A DNA stretch of 64,000 bases, from assembly GCF_040359615.1 (NCBI RefSeq), contig NZ_CP132942.1, forward strand, positions 434,001 to 498,000, in the 5' to 3' direction. Source of the DNA: Tunturibacter psychrotolerans (GTDB lineage Bacteria > Acidobacteriota > Terriglobia > Terriglobales > Acidobacteriaceae). The translations under genes and the position numbers were made by a program. Every line of letters begins with the position of its first letter. Position 1 is the first letter of the stretch. The notes below the pieces were generated by a model that saw nothing but the letters and a program-made list of their open reading frames with translations, was not told where the DNA came from and did not search any database. Positions 18,371 to 27,218 of the stretch are shown piece by piece.

Positions 18371-19131
18371 GGGCACCCTCCTAAATCATTGACGATCGTC
18401 TGAATAGTCGTAACGACCGGTTGTACTGTGCTCACGACTGTGTTGAGCGCCGCTATATCGGTGGCGCTTCCCAGCGAGGGCAGCGTAATTGCCGGAACTC
18501 CAGCGATACTGAAGAGCGCTCCTCCAAGGTCCAACAACACGCCGACCGGCCCCAGCGAGTTCATGATTTGACCAGCCTGAGTCAAGGCGTTCTGTTGCGC
18601 GCACTGCAGCGTGGCTTCCAAATCACTGTTCCCACTCTGCTGAGCTGCCTGCAACTGCAAAGTGATGGGATTGAGAATTTTGATCAGGGATTCCATCTGG
18701 CTCAAGAAGCACTCCAGCACCTTGAGGATGAGACATAACAAGTCGAGGACGAAAGGAAGGATCACGGCAGGAGTTGGAATCAGCAGACAGGGCGCGAGCG
18801 CCACGGCTGCCTCACCGAATTCTTCCAGCGCGGCTACCGGGGGAACGGGCAGGCCCTTGATAATGTCGATCAACGGCTTCAGAAGCTTCAAGACATTCAG
18901 CAGGCACTGGATGCTCGCGAGAAACGGAGCTATCTGCAGCATCAGACTAAAGGTCAGGGAGCAGTCTGTAGGAATGCCCTTGGAAATATCGGCGAAGGCT
19001 TGCAAAGAGCCGCCCGTGGGGAGCTGAACCGACAACCCTCCGGCGGCGGAAGGCAGCGTGATGTCGGCACAGTTGGGCAATTGAAATAATTGCTCCAGAT
19101 CAGCGTCCACCGCGATGTCGATACTGGCCAT
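18367..19131 (-). CDS. Hydrophobic eCIS tip-region protein of unknown function
   Basis: 254 residues lying between the gp5-like spike and gp25 genes, where many clusters encode a PAAR tip protein. It has no PAAR repeats. Long Leu/Pro/Ile-rich stretches (about 62-92 and 108-140, for example LAPCLLIPTPAVILPFVLDL) look like amphipathic or membrane-seeking helices. The N-terminus is beta-like with a LPSAAGGLSVQLP segment, and several cysteines are present. Inference: it may cap or fill the spike, or be a tip cargo delivered first. I do not recognise a family. Packed tightly with both neighbours. Confidence 0.7.
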   Translation of the reverse strand: MASIDIAVDADLEQLFQLPNCADITLPSAAGGLSVQLPTGGSLQAFADISKGIPTDCSLTFSLMLQIAPFLASIQCLLNVLKLLKPLIDIIKGLPVPPVAALEEFGEAAVALAPCLLIPTPAVILPFVLDLLCLILKVLECFLSQMESLIKILNPITLQLQAAQQSGNSDLEATLQCAQQNALTQAGQIMNSLGPVGVLLDLGGALFSIAGVPAITLPSLGSATDIAALNTVVSTVQPVVTTIQTIVNDLGGCP

Positions 19132-19149
19132 ACGATGTCTTTCCTTCGA

Positions 19150-19641
19150 CTAAATTGGGTTTCCATTGGGCGCAACTATTCGCCCATTCAGGGTCATGCT
19201 GGGTGCGATCAGTTCGAGAACACCTTGACTGCGGATGGTTATTTTCCCGTTCGACATAGTAACGGCGTTGCCATGGGCGTCCTCGACCACCAGCGCACCC
19301 AAACTACCGCCGGAGGGGGTGGAGTCGAGAAAGCGGATGCAATGGCCGTTCACGGACGTGATGCGCCGGTCGCGAACGTCCTGGCTTGGGGGAGCATCGA
19401 CTCCGTTCCACAGAAATCCCACGACATAGGGGGTTCGCGTGTCACCCTTGTCGAACCCGATCAAGACTTCGTCCTGCAACTCGGGCATGAAGCAGGAACC
19501 GCGATTGTTCCCACTCATCGCAGTCGCGATGCGGATCCAGTCGCTCTCGTGGTTTGCATCCAACCATGGGTAATTGACCTTAATCTTGCCTACGTCGACC
19601 TGCGTCACCAACCCGATGACCAATCCGCTAATCTGGCTCAT
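19150..19641 (-). CDS. Spike protein, gp5/VgrG OB-fold domain
   Basis: 163 residues. The pattern VGLVTQVDVGKIKVNYPWLD, then WIRIATAMSGNNRGSCFMPE and LQDEVLIGFDKGDTRTPYVV is the OB-fold of gp5/VgrG. A short beta-repeat tail (GNAVTMSNGKITIRSQGVLE) follows, as in the spike beta-helix. Here the OB/spike portion is a separate gene from the gpD-like hub next upstream, whereas VgrG and Afp8 join both. Known role: central spike that pierces the target envelope. Separated from the hub gene by 22 bases. Confident in family. Confidence 0.9.
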   Translation of the reverse strand: MSQISGLVIGLVTQVDVGKIKVNYPWLDANHESDWIRIATAMSGNNRGSCFMPELQDEVLIGFDKGDTRTPYVVGFLWNGVDAPPSQDVRDRRITSVNGHCIRFLDSTPSGGSLGALVVEDAHGNAVTMSNGKITIRSQGVLELIAPSMTLNGRIVAPNGNPI

Positions 19642-19663
19642 AGTCCTCCTTATCGCTTTCCTG

Positions 19664-20860
19664 CTAAGTTGGATCCGTTTCCATGCGCGCGGAAAATTCA
19701 GTGGTGTAGCCGCTATCCCCTATGGTGTGTGTGGTGCTCGTAACGTGATAGAGCCCGTTGTAGCGGCCGAGCCCCTTGATCCTGATCTTGTTGCCTGAAC
19801 GCAGGTCGGGCAGGCCAACCGTTTTTCCTTTGCCCTCGATGAGCACCTGTGCCAGAATGCGCAGTCTTCGCTTGGCTGCAGTCTTGGCCTCGTCGTCGCT
19901 CTGTACTACCAAATTTGTAACCAAGTCGGTCTTCTTTGCGAGCGGCCCTTGCTGTACCCCAAAGTCGGCAGTGGGATCGATCACACCATCCTGCGCCAGG
20001 TCGGCGCGCGTCGCTAACCCCTCAAACTTCTGCTTGGTTTTCGGGTTCCAATAGCGCACAATCACCTGGTCCGGTTGATTGGCGGTTCCGAACGAGGGCT
20101 GGAAACTGATCAGCGATTTTCCCCACTCCAGAACATACGTGGGCTTTAAGGTGTACTTGCTGGGCGCGTAATGAAAGGTAACGCTACGTCGAGCCCCTTG
20201 CGTATCCTCGTCCAGCCAGATGTCGTAGCCGATTTCACGGCTGCGAAAATATAGAAAATTGATCGCGTACTTTTGATGAACATCCAAATGTTCAATGGGA
20301 TTTTCTATGCCCAGATTGAGGCTGATCTCATCGTCATCCACCTCGAGATCGAGTGAGGGGATTTTCTGTCGAATGTCCTTGGCAATGCTCTGGACCAGGT
20401 CCCGGGCGATCCAGGAATCCTGCTTTTGGAAGTAGTCCTTGGTAATTTGTGTCGTGCGGAATCGTTGCAGCAGATTGACGCAGTGCACCGTCATTGTGGA
20501 TGGTCCCGACTCAGGGAAATTGGGAGTCATGCGCACGATTTCACCCACCAACATGGTTTCCAGTTGATCGTTACCATTGACGTAATAACCCATGGAAAGC
20601 TCCACTTCCTGCCATGGATCGAAAATGTGCGTATCGCTGTACTTGAACCATCCCTTGCCCGGCCCGTTGCCGTCAGGATCCCAATTGTTGATGGTCAGGT
20701 CGAAGGAGTCCATGTCCGTATCGCTGTCTGTATAAGTCACGCTGAGGACGTCATACTCAGCCTGCAGGAGCGCTTGCCCGCGAACACGCACCCGATACGC
20801 CGGCACGTAGAAGTCCTGGCCGACGTAGATGTCCTGCTCGATTGCGGGAACCGATGCCAC
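19664..20860 (-). CDS. Baseplate hub protein, gpD/late control D-like
   Basis: 398 residues. The N-terminus has the tail hub pattern (YVPAYRVRVRGQALLQAEYD, VTYTDSDTDMDSFDLTINN). Residues about 90-280 continue the gp27-like barrels, including VGEIVRMTPNFPESGPST and the aromatic YFQKQDSW. The C-terminus has the segment GLPDLRSGNKIRIKGLGRYN that precedes the OB-fold in VgrG proteins. Known: gp27/gpD trimer joins tube to spike. The start is 3 bases from the LysM gene stop. Confident. Confidence 0.9.
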   Translation of the reverse strand: MASVPAIEQDIYVGQDFYVPAYRVRVRGQALLQAEYDVLSVTYTDSDTDMDSFDLTINNWDPDGNGPGKGWFKYSDTHIFDPWQEVELSMGYYVNGNDQLETMLVGEIVRMTPNFPESGPSTMTVHCVNLLQRFRTTQITKDYFQKQDSWIARDLVQSIAKDIRQKIPSLDLEVDDDEISLNLGIENPIEHLDVHQKYAINFLYFRSREIGYDIWLDEDTQGARRSVTFHYAPSKYTLKPTYVLEWGKSLISFQPSFGTANQPDQVIVRYWNPKTKQKFEGLATRADLAQDGVIDPTADFGVQQGPLAKKTDLVTNLVVQSDDEAKTAAKRRLRILAQVLIEGKGKTVGLPDLRSGNKIRIKGLGRYNGLYHVTSTTHTIGDSGYTTEFSARMETDPT

Positions 20861-20862
20861 AG

Positions 20863-21552
20863 CTATTGCCCTCCCGTAGTAGTGGTCGAAGACGGATACG
20901 GCGGAATAGTCAAGGTTTGTCCTGGGGTGAGCAGCCGGGGGTTGGCCAATGAGTTGGCGTCAGCAATCAGGCGCCATTGCGTGGGGTCTTTGTACTGCTG
21001 ATACGAAATCTGCGCCAGTGTCTCTCCCCGCACTACCTGATGGAGGGTGGTGCGATCACTCGAATGCCGTGGGGTTACCTGCAGCTGCTGAGCGATGGTC
21101 CAAGCTTCGCGGAAGCTGACATTCAACTTGGCACGAAGCGGCACGCCTTGCGGGCTGAACAGGCTGAACTCTTCACTTATGCTTTCCAGCAACAGCCAGG
21201 GAGAGATACTCGCTCCGTAACTCGTGAGCTTCCCTCCGGTTCCCCAGGCTAACTGGACCCTTGGGGGGGCGTGCAGGTTACCGTCGATCTTGAGCAACTG
21301 ATAAATCTGGCCAGTCAGGCTGCGGACGTCAACAACTGGGTCGACCATGCCAAAATCGGTGGTGTCAAAAAACAGCTCCATGGTGACCTTTTCGTTTTGC
21401 CCGCGCACATACTGGACCACCGGCGCGTCGAGGCCTGGAATCACTACCTCCGCGAGTTGCAGACTTTTGCTGACGGTATAGTGTTCCGGGTTGAACAGCG
21501 CCTGGATGGGGCCGCTATTCTCCGGCAGGATGGTCAGTTTCTCAAGCGGCAT
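20863..21552 (-). CDS. LysM baseplate protein (Afp7/gp53-like)
   Basis: 229 residues. The N-terminal two thirds contain the conserved FNPEHYTVSKSLQLAEVVIP segment and GPIQALFNPE found in eCIS Afp7-type proteins. The C-terminal 55 residues are a LysM repeat (VVRGETLAQISYQQYKDPTQ, then LLTPGQTLTIPP). Known: this protein links tube and hub, and its LysM domain is structural or binds peptidoglycan. The start is 3 bases from the preceding small gene. Confident. Confidence 0.9.
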   Translation of the reverse strand: MPLEKLTILPENSGPIQALFNPEHYTVSKSLQLAEVVIPGLDAPVVQYVRGQNEKVTMELFFDTTDFGMVDPVVDVRSLTGQIYQLLKIDGNLHAPPRVQLAWGTGGKLTSYGASISPWLLLESISEEFSLFSPQGVPLRAKLNVSFREAWTIAQQLQVTPRHSSDRTTLHQVVRGETLAQISYQQYKDPTQWRLIADANSLANPRLLTPGQTLTIPPYPSSTTTTGGQ

Positions 21553-21554
21553 GG

Positions 21555-21758
21555 TCAGCGTCCATCAATCAGGTCGGATACGTACGCGCTATTCTCAAGC
21601 CGGTCGTCGCGCCGGCGCAGGTCATCGTGGTGATTCTGAGCTTTTAACTGGGCCATCACCAGGCCTACTAGTTTTTTCACCTCTGCCGGACCTAGCGTTC
21701 CCACACTCTCGGTGATCTCTATTTCTGTATGTACTTCGTTGATGTGAATGTCTTGCAT
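21555..21758 (-). CDS. Small eCIS protein, DUF5908-like (Afp6 position)
   Basis: 67 residues beginning MQDIHINEVHTEIEITESVG, polar and probably helical, ending in an Asp/Arg-rich tail. A protein of this size with the 'I.I.E....V.V' start occurs between the tube and LysM genes in most eCIS loci and is called DUF5908. That assignment rests mainly on position, length and N-terminus. The gene sits 18 bases after tube 2 and 2 bases before the LysM gene. Confidence 0.65.
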   Translation of the reverse strand: MQDIHINEVHTEIEITESVGTLGPAEVKKLVGLVMAQLKAQNHHDDLRRRDDRLENSAYVSDLIDGR

Positions 21759-21776
21759 GATGCCTTTCCGCCGGTC

Positions 21777-22268
21777 TTATGCACCGAGCTCCATGTCAAG
21801 TCCTTCGTGAGAAATTTCGAGCGATTCGATAGCGACGGTACTTTGTGTGGCATTGAGCGTGGGCCCCACCCACTTGGTGGGAATGCCTCGCTTAAACCTC
21901 CAGATCTTCGCCGCTGCCTGGGTGCTGTCGAGCAACACGACCAGTCCATCCTTGCGCGTACCAAGCCCTTGCACCCAGTCGTAATGCCAGCTCCAAAGAT
22001 CGTCATCGAGAGAGATAACGCCGTGCTTCAAGATCAGATTCGAGTAGGTGGCACGGGTGGCGAAGCGATGCACGTAGTCGTTTACACCGCCCTCGCGGTA
22101 GTCCATGATTTCGACGGATGCGTCGAGGCCCGTGCATTCTGAAAAACCGGGGATGCTGTAGTCGATCGATCCCGTAATCAATGTCGCATCCACGCTGGAG
22201 TTGTCGATCAGCGTCACGTAAAAATTGAAGCTGCCGACAGGATCGATGCGTAATGGATTACTGCCCAT
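21777..22268 (-). CDS. Tail tube protein 2 (gp19-like)
   Basis: 163 residues: NPLRIDPVGSFNFYVTLIDN at the start, GFSECTGLDASVEIMDYREG in the first third and a final WVGPTLNATQSTVAIESLEI strand are the contractile tail tube signatures. Its paralogue lies at 24,211. In Afp, one tube paralogue forms the whole inner tube and another sits at the baseplate interface. The extra loop around 'SSVDATLITGSIDYSIPGF' suggests this longer copy is the initiator next to the hub, which is inference. Starts 2 bases after sheath 2. Confidence 0.92.
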   Translation of the reverse strand: MGSNPLRIDPVGSFNFYVTLIDNSSVDATLITGSIDYSIPGFSECTGLDASVEIMDYREGGVNDYVHRFATRATYSNLILKHGVISLDDDLWSWHYDWVQGLGTRKDGLVVLLDSTQAAAKIWRFKRGIPTKWVGPTLNATQSTVAIESLEISHEGLDMELGA

Positions 22269-22270
22269 GA

Positions 22271-24202
22271 TCAGCTCTCCACAACCTGCGCGCCGGAAGC
22301 ATCCTGGCGGATTTCAAATACGAGAAACTCCATGGGCGCCGCGATGGCGATGCCAATCTGGCAGATCAGCTGGCCCTGATCGATGGCGGTCTGCGGATTA
22401 TTGGTCGTATCACACTTCACGTAGAAAGCGTCTGCCGGCTTGGCGCCCTGGAGACCCCCCTTCGACCAGATGCCGGTGAGCAGCACGGTCAGGGAATGGG
22501 TTAAGGAGCTGCGCAAGGCATCATCGTTACTCTGAAACACAACCCATCGACTGGAACGCTCAACCGTCTCTTCAATCGCGGACATTAGTCGGCGCACGTG
22601 AATGAAGCGCCAATTGTCATCGCTGGCAGGAGCTAGGGAGCGGGCACCCCAGACGCGGATACCGCGACCGGGAAAGGTGCGGATGGCATTGATGTTGTTC
22701 AGGTTGAGGCCTTGCTGCTGGAGGTCAGAAATGGCCTGCTCGACATCCACAACAAACTGCAGTTCCACGTTGGCCGGGGGACGCTGCACGCCGTAGGCGA
22801 GGTCAGTCTGCGCATAGGCGCCGGCGATGTAACCGGATGGGGGAATGTTTCTGGTTGGGCCGTCGAGTTGCAAAGCATCGGGCGAAGCCAGCCAAGGGTA
22901 ATAAATGGCCGCAAAACGCGAAGACGGGGAGCCTACAAATCCATTTGCCAGCGGCCAGGTCTGTACTGCGCCGATCTGCAACATGTCTGGCGGATCGATG
23001 AGAGCCACACGGTAGCGGAGCCGGGCACATTGGTCAATCATGAGTCGCTGCAGTTGAAGGCTGTCTTGCGCACTGAGCGGAGTGGCCACAGCAGTCGGAT
23101 CGGAGGCAACCGCACTGACAGGAGACGAAACGGGCGGGAGGCATTCATCGGCCGGCGACGGGGACAAGTGCAGCACCTGAGGAGTTTCGAATACAGCGTC
23201 GGGAATAGCGACAATCCCGATCTGCTCGACATGCTCGAGCAGTTGCAAGCCGCGTAAGTCACTGGGGCCGCCGCTGAAGTCATTCAAGGTAATCGCCGCG
23301 AGACCGTCGCGCCCGCCCTGGAGGTAGAACGTTCCGGCGGACAATGGCTCCGCCGCGCTGAGTTGGATCGGCGCCGCCGTCCCCAACACCTCGAGCCGGA
23401 TTAGGTTCGATTGTTGTTGCAGTATTGCTGGCGCGTAATTGTAACTGCCTGGATCTGTGAGAGTGAGGTTGCGGTAATACTCATCCTCGGTCGGAGAGCC
23501 CTGCGGGCCGTTGTCCACATAGACGCGGAGCGCGAAGGTGGCTCCTTGTGGCGGCGAGATCTGAATACGGAGCGTGTTGCCCCACTTGCCGCGGCTGGCA
23601 GCGCAGATCCTGCACGCCCCTGGGAAACGGGAGACCGCCGCGCCAACGGCGATACTATTTTGCAGGCTAGCGGCCAGCAGGATCTGTCCACTGCCCAACA
23701 AAGCAGCGACATGGACCAGTTGGGTGATACCACCGCCGCTAATGGACAGTAGATCGCCCACAGCCGGAGCAACAGTTGCGGCCAGGACACACACAAACGG
23801 ATTAACCACCTTGCTCACCGTGCCGATTGGCAACGGCGCGCCAGAGGGCAGGCTGAAAAAAGCACGAGCAGCATTTTGCGTTGGATCCGCCGAGATCGTC
23901 GTGGCGACGCGGGCGACGAAGCAGTCTTTTCCGCCGTTGGCGAAAAACGCTCTCACCGCATAGGCAAGATAGCCATATTCCTGAAAGCTCCCGAAGGTGG
24001 TCAGGAATTGTTTCCAACTGCTGATATTTACCACCGCTTGCGAGCCGTCGAACGTAGCCGGGGGGAAATCTTCCGGCAGCGGTCCACGCTGGGCAAAGCC
24101 AACAAACCCAGCGATGTCGGTGCGCACCAACTGCAACACTGGTTGCGGCGCGACCTGTGGAGTGCGGTAAACACCGGGAGTGAGGTAGGTGGTAATGGTC
24201 AA
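22271..24202 (-). CDS. Contractile sheath protein 2
   Basis: 643 residues. The N-terminus YLTPGVYRTPQVAPQPVLQL and RTDIAGFVGFAQRGPLPEDF is typical of eCIS sheaths. The C-terminal domain has the conserved segments AFPGRGIRVWGARSLAP-like (NAIRTFPGRGIRVWGARSLA), FIHVRRLMSAIEETVERSSR and WVVFQSNDDAL. Known: this domain forms the contracting helical layer and the handshake with neighbours. This copy lacks the tandem repeats found in sheath 1. Encoded 8 bases after tube 1 and 2 bases before tube 2. Confident. Confidence 0.95.
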   Translation of the reverse strand: MTITTYLTPGVYRTPQVAPQPVLQLVRTDIAGFVGFAQRGPLPEDFPPATFDGSQAVVNISSWKQFLTTFGSFQEYGYLAYAVRAFFANGGKDCFVARVATTISADPTQNAARAFFSLPSGAPLPIGTVSKVVNPFVCVLAATVAPAVGDLLSISGGGITQLVHVAALLGSGQILLAASLQNSIAVGAAVSRFPGACRICAASRGKWGNTLRIQISPPQGATFALRVYVDNGPQGSPTEDEYYRNLTLTDPGSYNYAPAILQQQSNLIRLEVLGTAAPIQLSAAEPLSAGTFYLQGGRDGLAAITLNDFSGGPSDLRGLQLLEHVEQIGIVAIPDAVFETPQVLHLSPSPADECLPPVSSPVSAVASDPTAVATPLSAQDSLQLQRLMIDQCARLRYRVALIDPPDMLQIGAVQTWPLANGFVGSPSSRFAAIYYPWLASPDALQLDGPTRNIPPSGYIAGAYAQTDLAYGVQRPPANVELQFVVDVEQAISDLQQQGLNLNNINAIRTFPGRGIRVWGARSLAPASDDNWRFIHVRRLMSAIEETVERSSRWVVFQSNDDALRSSLTHSLTVLLTGIWSKGGLQGAKPADAFYVKCDTTNNPQTAIDQGQLICQIGIAIAAPMEFLVFEIRQDASGAQVVES

Positions 24203-24210
24203 GCCTCCGG

Positions 24211-24654
24211 CTACGATACGACCACGAGTTCCAACCCCTCGTGGACAATTTCAAGCGTCTCAATGGCTACTTCACTGGTCTTGCCATTCATCGCGGGGCC
24301 CTCAAGCTTCGCCGGCCAGCCTTGGGTGAAATTCCAACTCAACACAGGTTTTCGCGCCTCGTCAAGCAAGGTGATGGTGCCGGTAGTTCGCTGTGGAGTG
24401 CCATCGAGCACTGTCTGTCGCCAGGTCCACAGAGAGGTGTCTTGTGTGTAACCGCGCTTAAGAACAATATTGATGTATTTATCGAGCCCTTTGAGTTTGC
24501 GCACAGTTGTAACTTCATCACCTTCTCGGTATTCGATGACGTTAGTGTCTGAGGTCAGTCCGCTTACTTCACTGAAACCGGCTCGGGTGACGCCATCAAT
24601 CTCGATCAAAAAGTTGAATTGACCGTAAGGATCGTTACGGGCTCCTGATGCCAT
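24211..24654 (-). CDS. Tail tube protein 1 (gp19-like)
   Basis: 147 residues. RNDPYGQFNFLIEIDGVTRA, GFSEVSGLTSDTNVIEYREG and the terminal EVAIETLEIVHEGLELV are classic eCIS inner tube signatures (Afp1/Afp5-like), and the length is standard. It sits between the two sheath genes. Being the shorter, canonical form, it is probably the main tube subunit. Confident in family; the main/minor split is inference. Confidence 0.94.
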   Translation of the reverse strand: MASGARNDPYGQFNFLIEIDGVTRAGFSEVSGLTSDTNVIEYREGDEVTTVRKLKGLDKYINIVLKRGYTQDTSLWTWRQTVLDGTPQRTTGTITLLDEARKPVLSWNFTQGWPAKLEGPAMNGKTSEVAIETLEIVHEGLELVVVS

Positions 24655-24664
24655 GACTTCTCTC

Positions 24665-27184
24665 CTATTGTTCCGTTATGTCAGAACCGCCGTACCATTG
24701 GCCGATACGGAAAATGACAAACTCGGCAGGCTTCACTGGAGCGATGCCGATGATACAGATCAAGCGCCCGGCGTCAATATCTGCCTGGGTCATCGTGGTG
24801 TTGTCGCATCTCACAAAAAAGGCTTGGTCTTTCGTTGCGCCTTGCAGTACACCGTCTCGCCACAGACCGGTGAGAAAGTCGCTGACACTGCGTACCACTC
24901 GCCTCCAGGTAGGGTCGGAGTTGATATCAAATACCACCCACTGTGTGCCTCGTTGAATGGACGATTCCACGAAAATGAAGATGCGGCGAACGTTTATGTA
25001 CTGCCAGTCGGGATCGGTGCTTGTGGTGCGCCCACCCCAAACCAAGTTCCCGGCGCCCGTGAAATAGCGGAGAACATTCACACCTTTGACATTCAGAATC
25101 GCCTGCTGCTGATTGTTGGTTTGCAATTGCAACTTGACGATGCCGTTAATCACTTCGTTCGCCGGATCCTTCTGCACTCCGACATTCGTGTCGCTACGCG
25201 CGTAGATCCCTGCCATGTGGCCGCAAGGTGGAACCAGCAACTGCACGCCGGTATTAGGATTAGCAACGTAAAGCCAGGGATAGTAATAGGCCGCGTACTC
25301 TGAGTTGACCGAAGGATTGTTATTCTCCGGCTGTCCAGCGGATACGGGAGACTCGAGAATGGCGAAACGGTTCTTGAGCGATTCGCATTGCGACTGCAAC
25401 ATACCCGCGATGGTGGTATTGGCCGGCCCAAAGTAATACTCATCTGGGCAGCAGACTATAGCAATCTCGTCCACGTCCGCCAAGGCAGTCAGACCCGTCT
25501 TTTGTGTCGGATCCTCGTCAGTGCCCTGGAAGTCTTCAGGTACCAGTTGAGCCGTCGCTTTGCTAAAAGCACCAAGTACTGGGGCCTTGAGTGGGGGCAC
25601 GACTATTGTAAGTGTACCGGTTACAGTTAGGTTCCCACGCATAAGAGGGTCTGAAAGGTTGAGGCGTCCTGCCCCATCGAGCGATGCCTGGGCCCCGACC
25701 ACGACATCGGTGCTTATAGCAGCGATCAGGTCCCCCAGGAGTTTGATAGGACCGGCCGCGGCGCTCACAGTAAAGGTCACGGTGGCTGCTCCCGCGGTGA
25801 GCACGAGAGTTTCCGTGTCAGGCAACGGTGTTGGCGCCGTTAGACCGCCAACGGCACCGACGAGAAGGTTTGGATTAAGCCCGTCACCGCCTCCTTGAAG
25901 CAGGATCGGAGTGCCGGCATTGTTCAGGGTGGCAGCGGCGGCCGAAAAGCCGCCCAGCGTTGTCCCTGCCACGGCAAGCGTGCCGGTGGCGGCAAGGTTG
26001 TTGCGTAATTGCGGATCCTGAATGTTCAGCCGACCGCTGGCGTCGAGAGAAGCCTTGGCGCCGACTACCGCATCGGCATTGATTGCCTTTATAAGATCCG
26101 AGACGCTCTTGATCGGGCCAGCACTGGCATTCACCTTAAAGGTAACTGTCGCGGCACCGGCTGTGAGCACCAGTGTGCCACCGTCCGGCAGGGCAGAGTT
26201 GCCCGTCAAAGCGGTAGTGGAGCCAACTAACAAGTTTAGATTGGAGCCACCATTCGTAGGAGAGAAAGTTCCCAGAGAAACCATAAGAAGAGTGCCCGTT
26301 AACCCAAGGCTGCCGCGACCCAGGGGGTCCACTATGGTCAGATTTCCGGCGCGGTTGAGCGAAGCCTTCGCGCCCACCGTTGTATCGAGGTTGATGTTGT
26401 TGATAAGGTCGGTTACGGTGATGATCGTCGGACCCTTTGTGGGATCCGTGTTCTGGATAAAGGAGGCCTTAGATTGTCCTGCAGTGATGATCAGAGTCGC
26501 GCCGGCCGGTAGTTGGGTGAGCGGAGTCGTGGTCTGGCTGCTCACCTGGACGTTGGGATCTGTGCCGGTGGCAGAAACGGGGTTGTTCGGTGGTCTTCCT
26601 GGAGCCGTCTGGGCGACGCTGATAAGGTTCGAGACATTATTGATGGCCCCGTCGTAAAAGGTGCTGCTTGTGGGAACCGAAGACAGGTTGTCGTAGACTT
26701 CGGCGATCGTCGGGTTTGATACCAGATCCGGAGACGGGGTTCCGGTCCAATAGAGCACGGTTAGCTTAAAGAGTGTCGGGTCGGCCAGGCCCGCATTGCT
26801 GATCTGGTAAGCGACAGTGTTTCCCCAAGCTCCCGGACCGTTGGCGCTGATGGTAATTCCGCCTACTGTTGCTGAGGCAGATAGGGCGGAGTTAGCCGGG
26901 GTTACCAAATCCTGATGGAAGACTCTTTGCACAAAGCACCGCAGCCCTCCATTTTGAAAAAAACCCTCGACCGCGTACGCGAGATAGTGGTCGCCAAGAG
27001 CGTCCTTGACATAACCTCCGTAGGCCCGCTGGTAGTCTCCAAAGCTGGTCAGCAGGGTCGGGGTAATTGCACCGCGTTCAGCGATGCCCAGGAAACCGGC
27101 GGTGCTTGTAGAGACGCCCTCAATCGGCTTGTTTCCGGTATCGATCTCTTCGACGTATACGCCTGGATAAAGGTATTCCGGCAT
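24665..27184 (-). CDS. Contractile sheath protein 1 with inserted repeats
   Basis: 839 residues, about 200-400 longer than ordinary eCIS sheaths. The N-terminal signature YLYPGVYVEEIDTGNKPIEG and STAGFLGIAERG, and C-terminal VNVLRYFTGAGNLVWGGRTT, WQYINVRRIFIFVESSIQRG and TQWVVFDINSDPTWRRV, show an intact sheath core. Residues about 222-528 hold three repeats of about 75-80 residues (separate entry). The core is interrupted between about 200 and 550, where sheath proteins normally carry surface domains, so the insert should face outward. It follows the Ig-like gene by 34 bases with a GGAGATCAGC leader. Family certain; insert function inferred. Confidence 0.95.
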   Translation of the reverse strand: MPEYLYPGVYVEEIDTGNKPIEGVSTSTAGFLGIAERGAITPTLLTSFGDYQRAYGGYVKDALGDHYLAYAVEGFFQNGGLRCFVQRVFHQDLVTPANSALSASATVGGITISANGPGAWGNTVAYQISNAGLADPTLFKLTVLYWTGTPSPDLVSNPTIAEVYDNLSSVPTSSTFYDGAINNVSNLISVAQTAPGRPPNNPVSATGTDPNVQVSSQTTTPLTQLPAGATLIITAGQSKASFIQNTDPTKGPTIITVTDLINNINLDTTVGAKASLNRAGNLTIVDPLGRGSLGLTGTLLMVSLGTFSPTNGGSNLNLLVGSTTALTGNSALPDGGTLVLTAGAATVTFKVNASAGPIKSVSDLIKAINADAVVGAKASLDASGRLNIQDPQLRNNLAATGTLAVAGTTLGGFSAAAATLNNAGTPILLQGGGDGLNPNLLVGAVGGLTAPTPLPDTETLVLTAGAATVTFTVSAAAGPIKLLGDLIAAISTDVVVGAQASLDGAGRLNLSDPLMRGNLTVTGTLTIVVPPLKAPVLGAFSKATAQLVPEDFQGTDEDPTQKTGLTALADVDEIAIVCCPDEYYFGPANTTIAGMLQSQCESLKNRFAILESPVSAGQPENNNPSVNSEYAAYYYPWLYVANPNTGVQLLVPPCGHMAGIYARSDTNVGVQKDPANEVINGIVKLQLQTNNQQQAILNVKGVNVLRYFTGAGNLVWGGRTTSTDPDWQYINVRRIFIFVESSIQRGTQWVVFDINSDPTWRRVVRSVSDFLTGLWRDGVLQGATKDQAFFVRCDNTTMTQADIDAGRLICIIGIAPVKPAEFVIFRIGQWYGGSDITEQ
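25601..26521 (-). repeat. Three tandem flagellin-IN-like repeats inside sheath 1
   Basis: The coding sequence holds three related units, at residues about 222-302, 333-407 and 455-528 of sheath 1. Each runs through a TLVLTAGAATVTF-type strand, a DLI..IN/DLIAAI helix, VGAKASL, a GRLNI.DP strand and TGTL. Units 2 and 3 are the closest pair (both contain the string TLVLTAGAATVTF). The order of elements matches the flagellin hook IN motif of flagellins and FliD. The match is by eye; a profile search would confirm it. Confidence 0.75.
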
Positions 27185-27218
27185 GCTGATCTCCTTCGCT
27201 AGGTGTTCGCTGCTGCGC

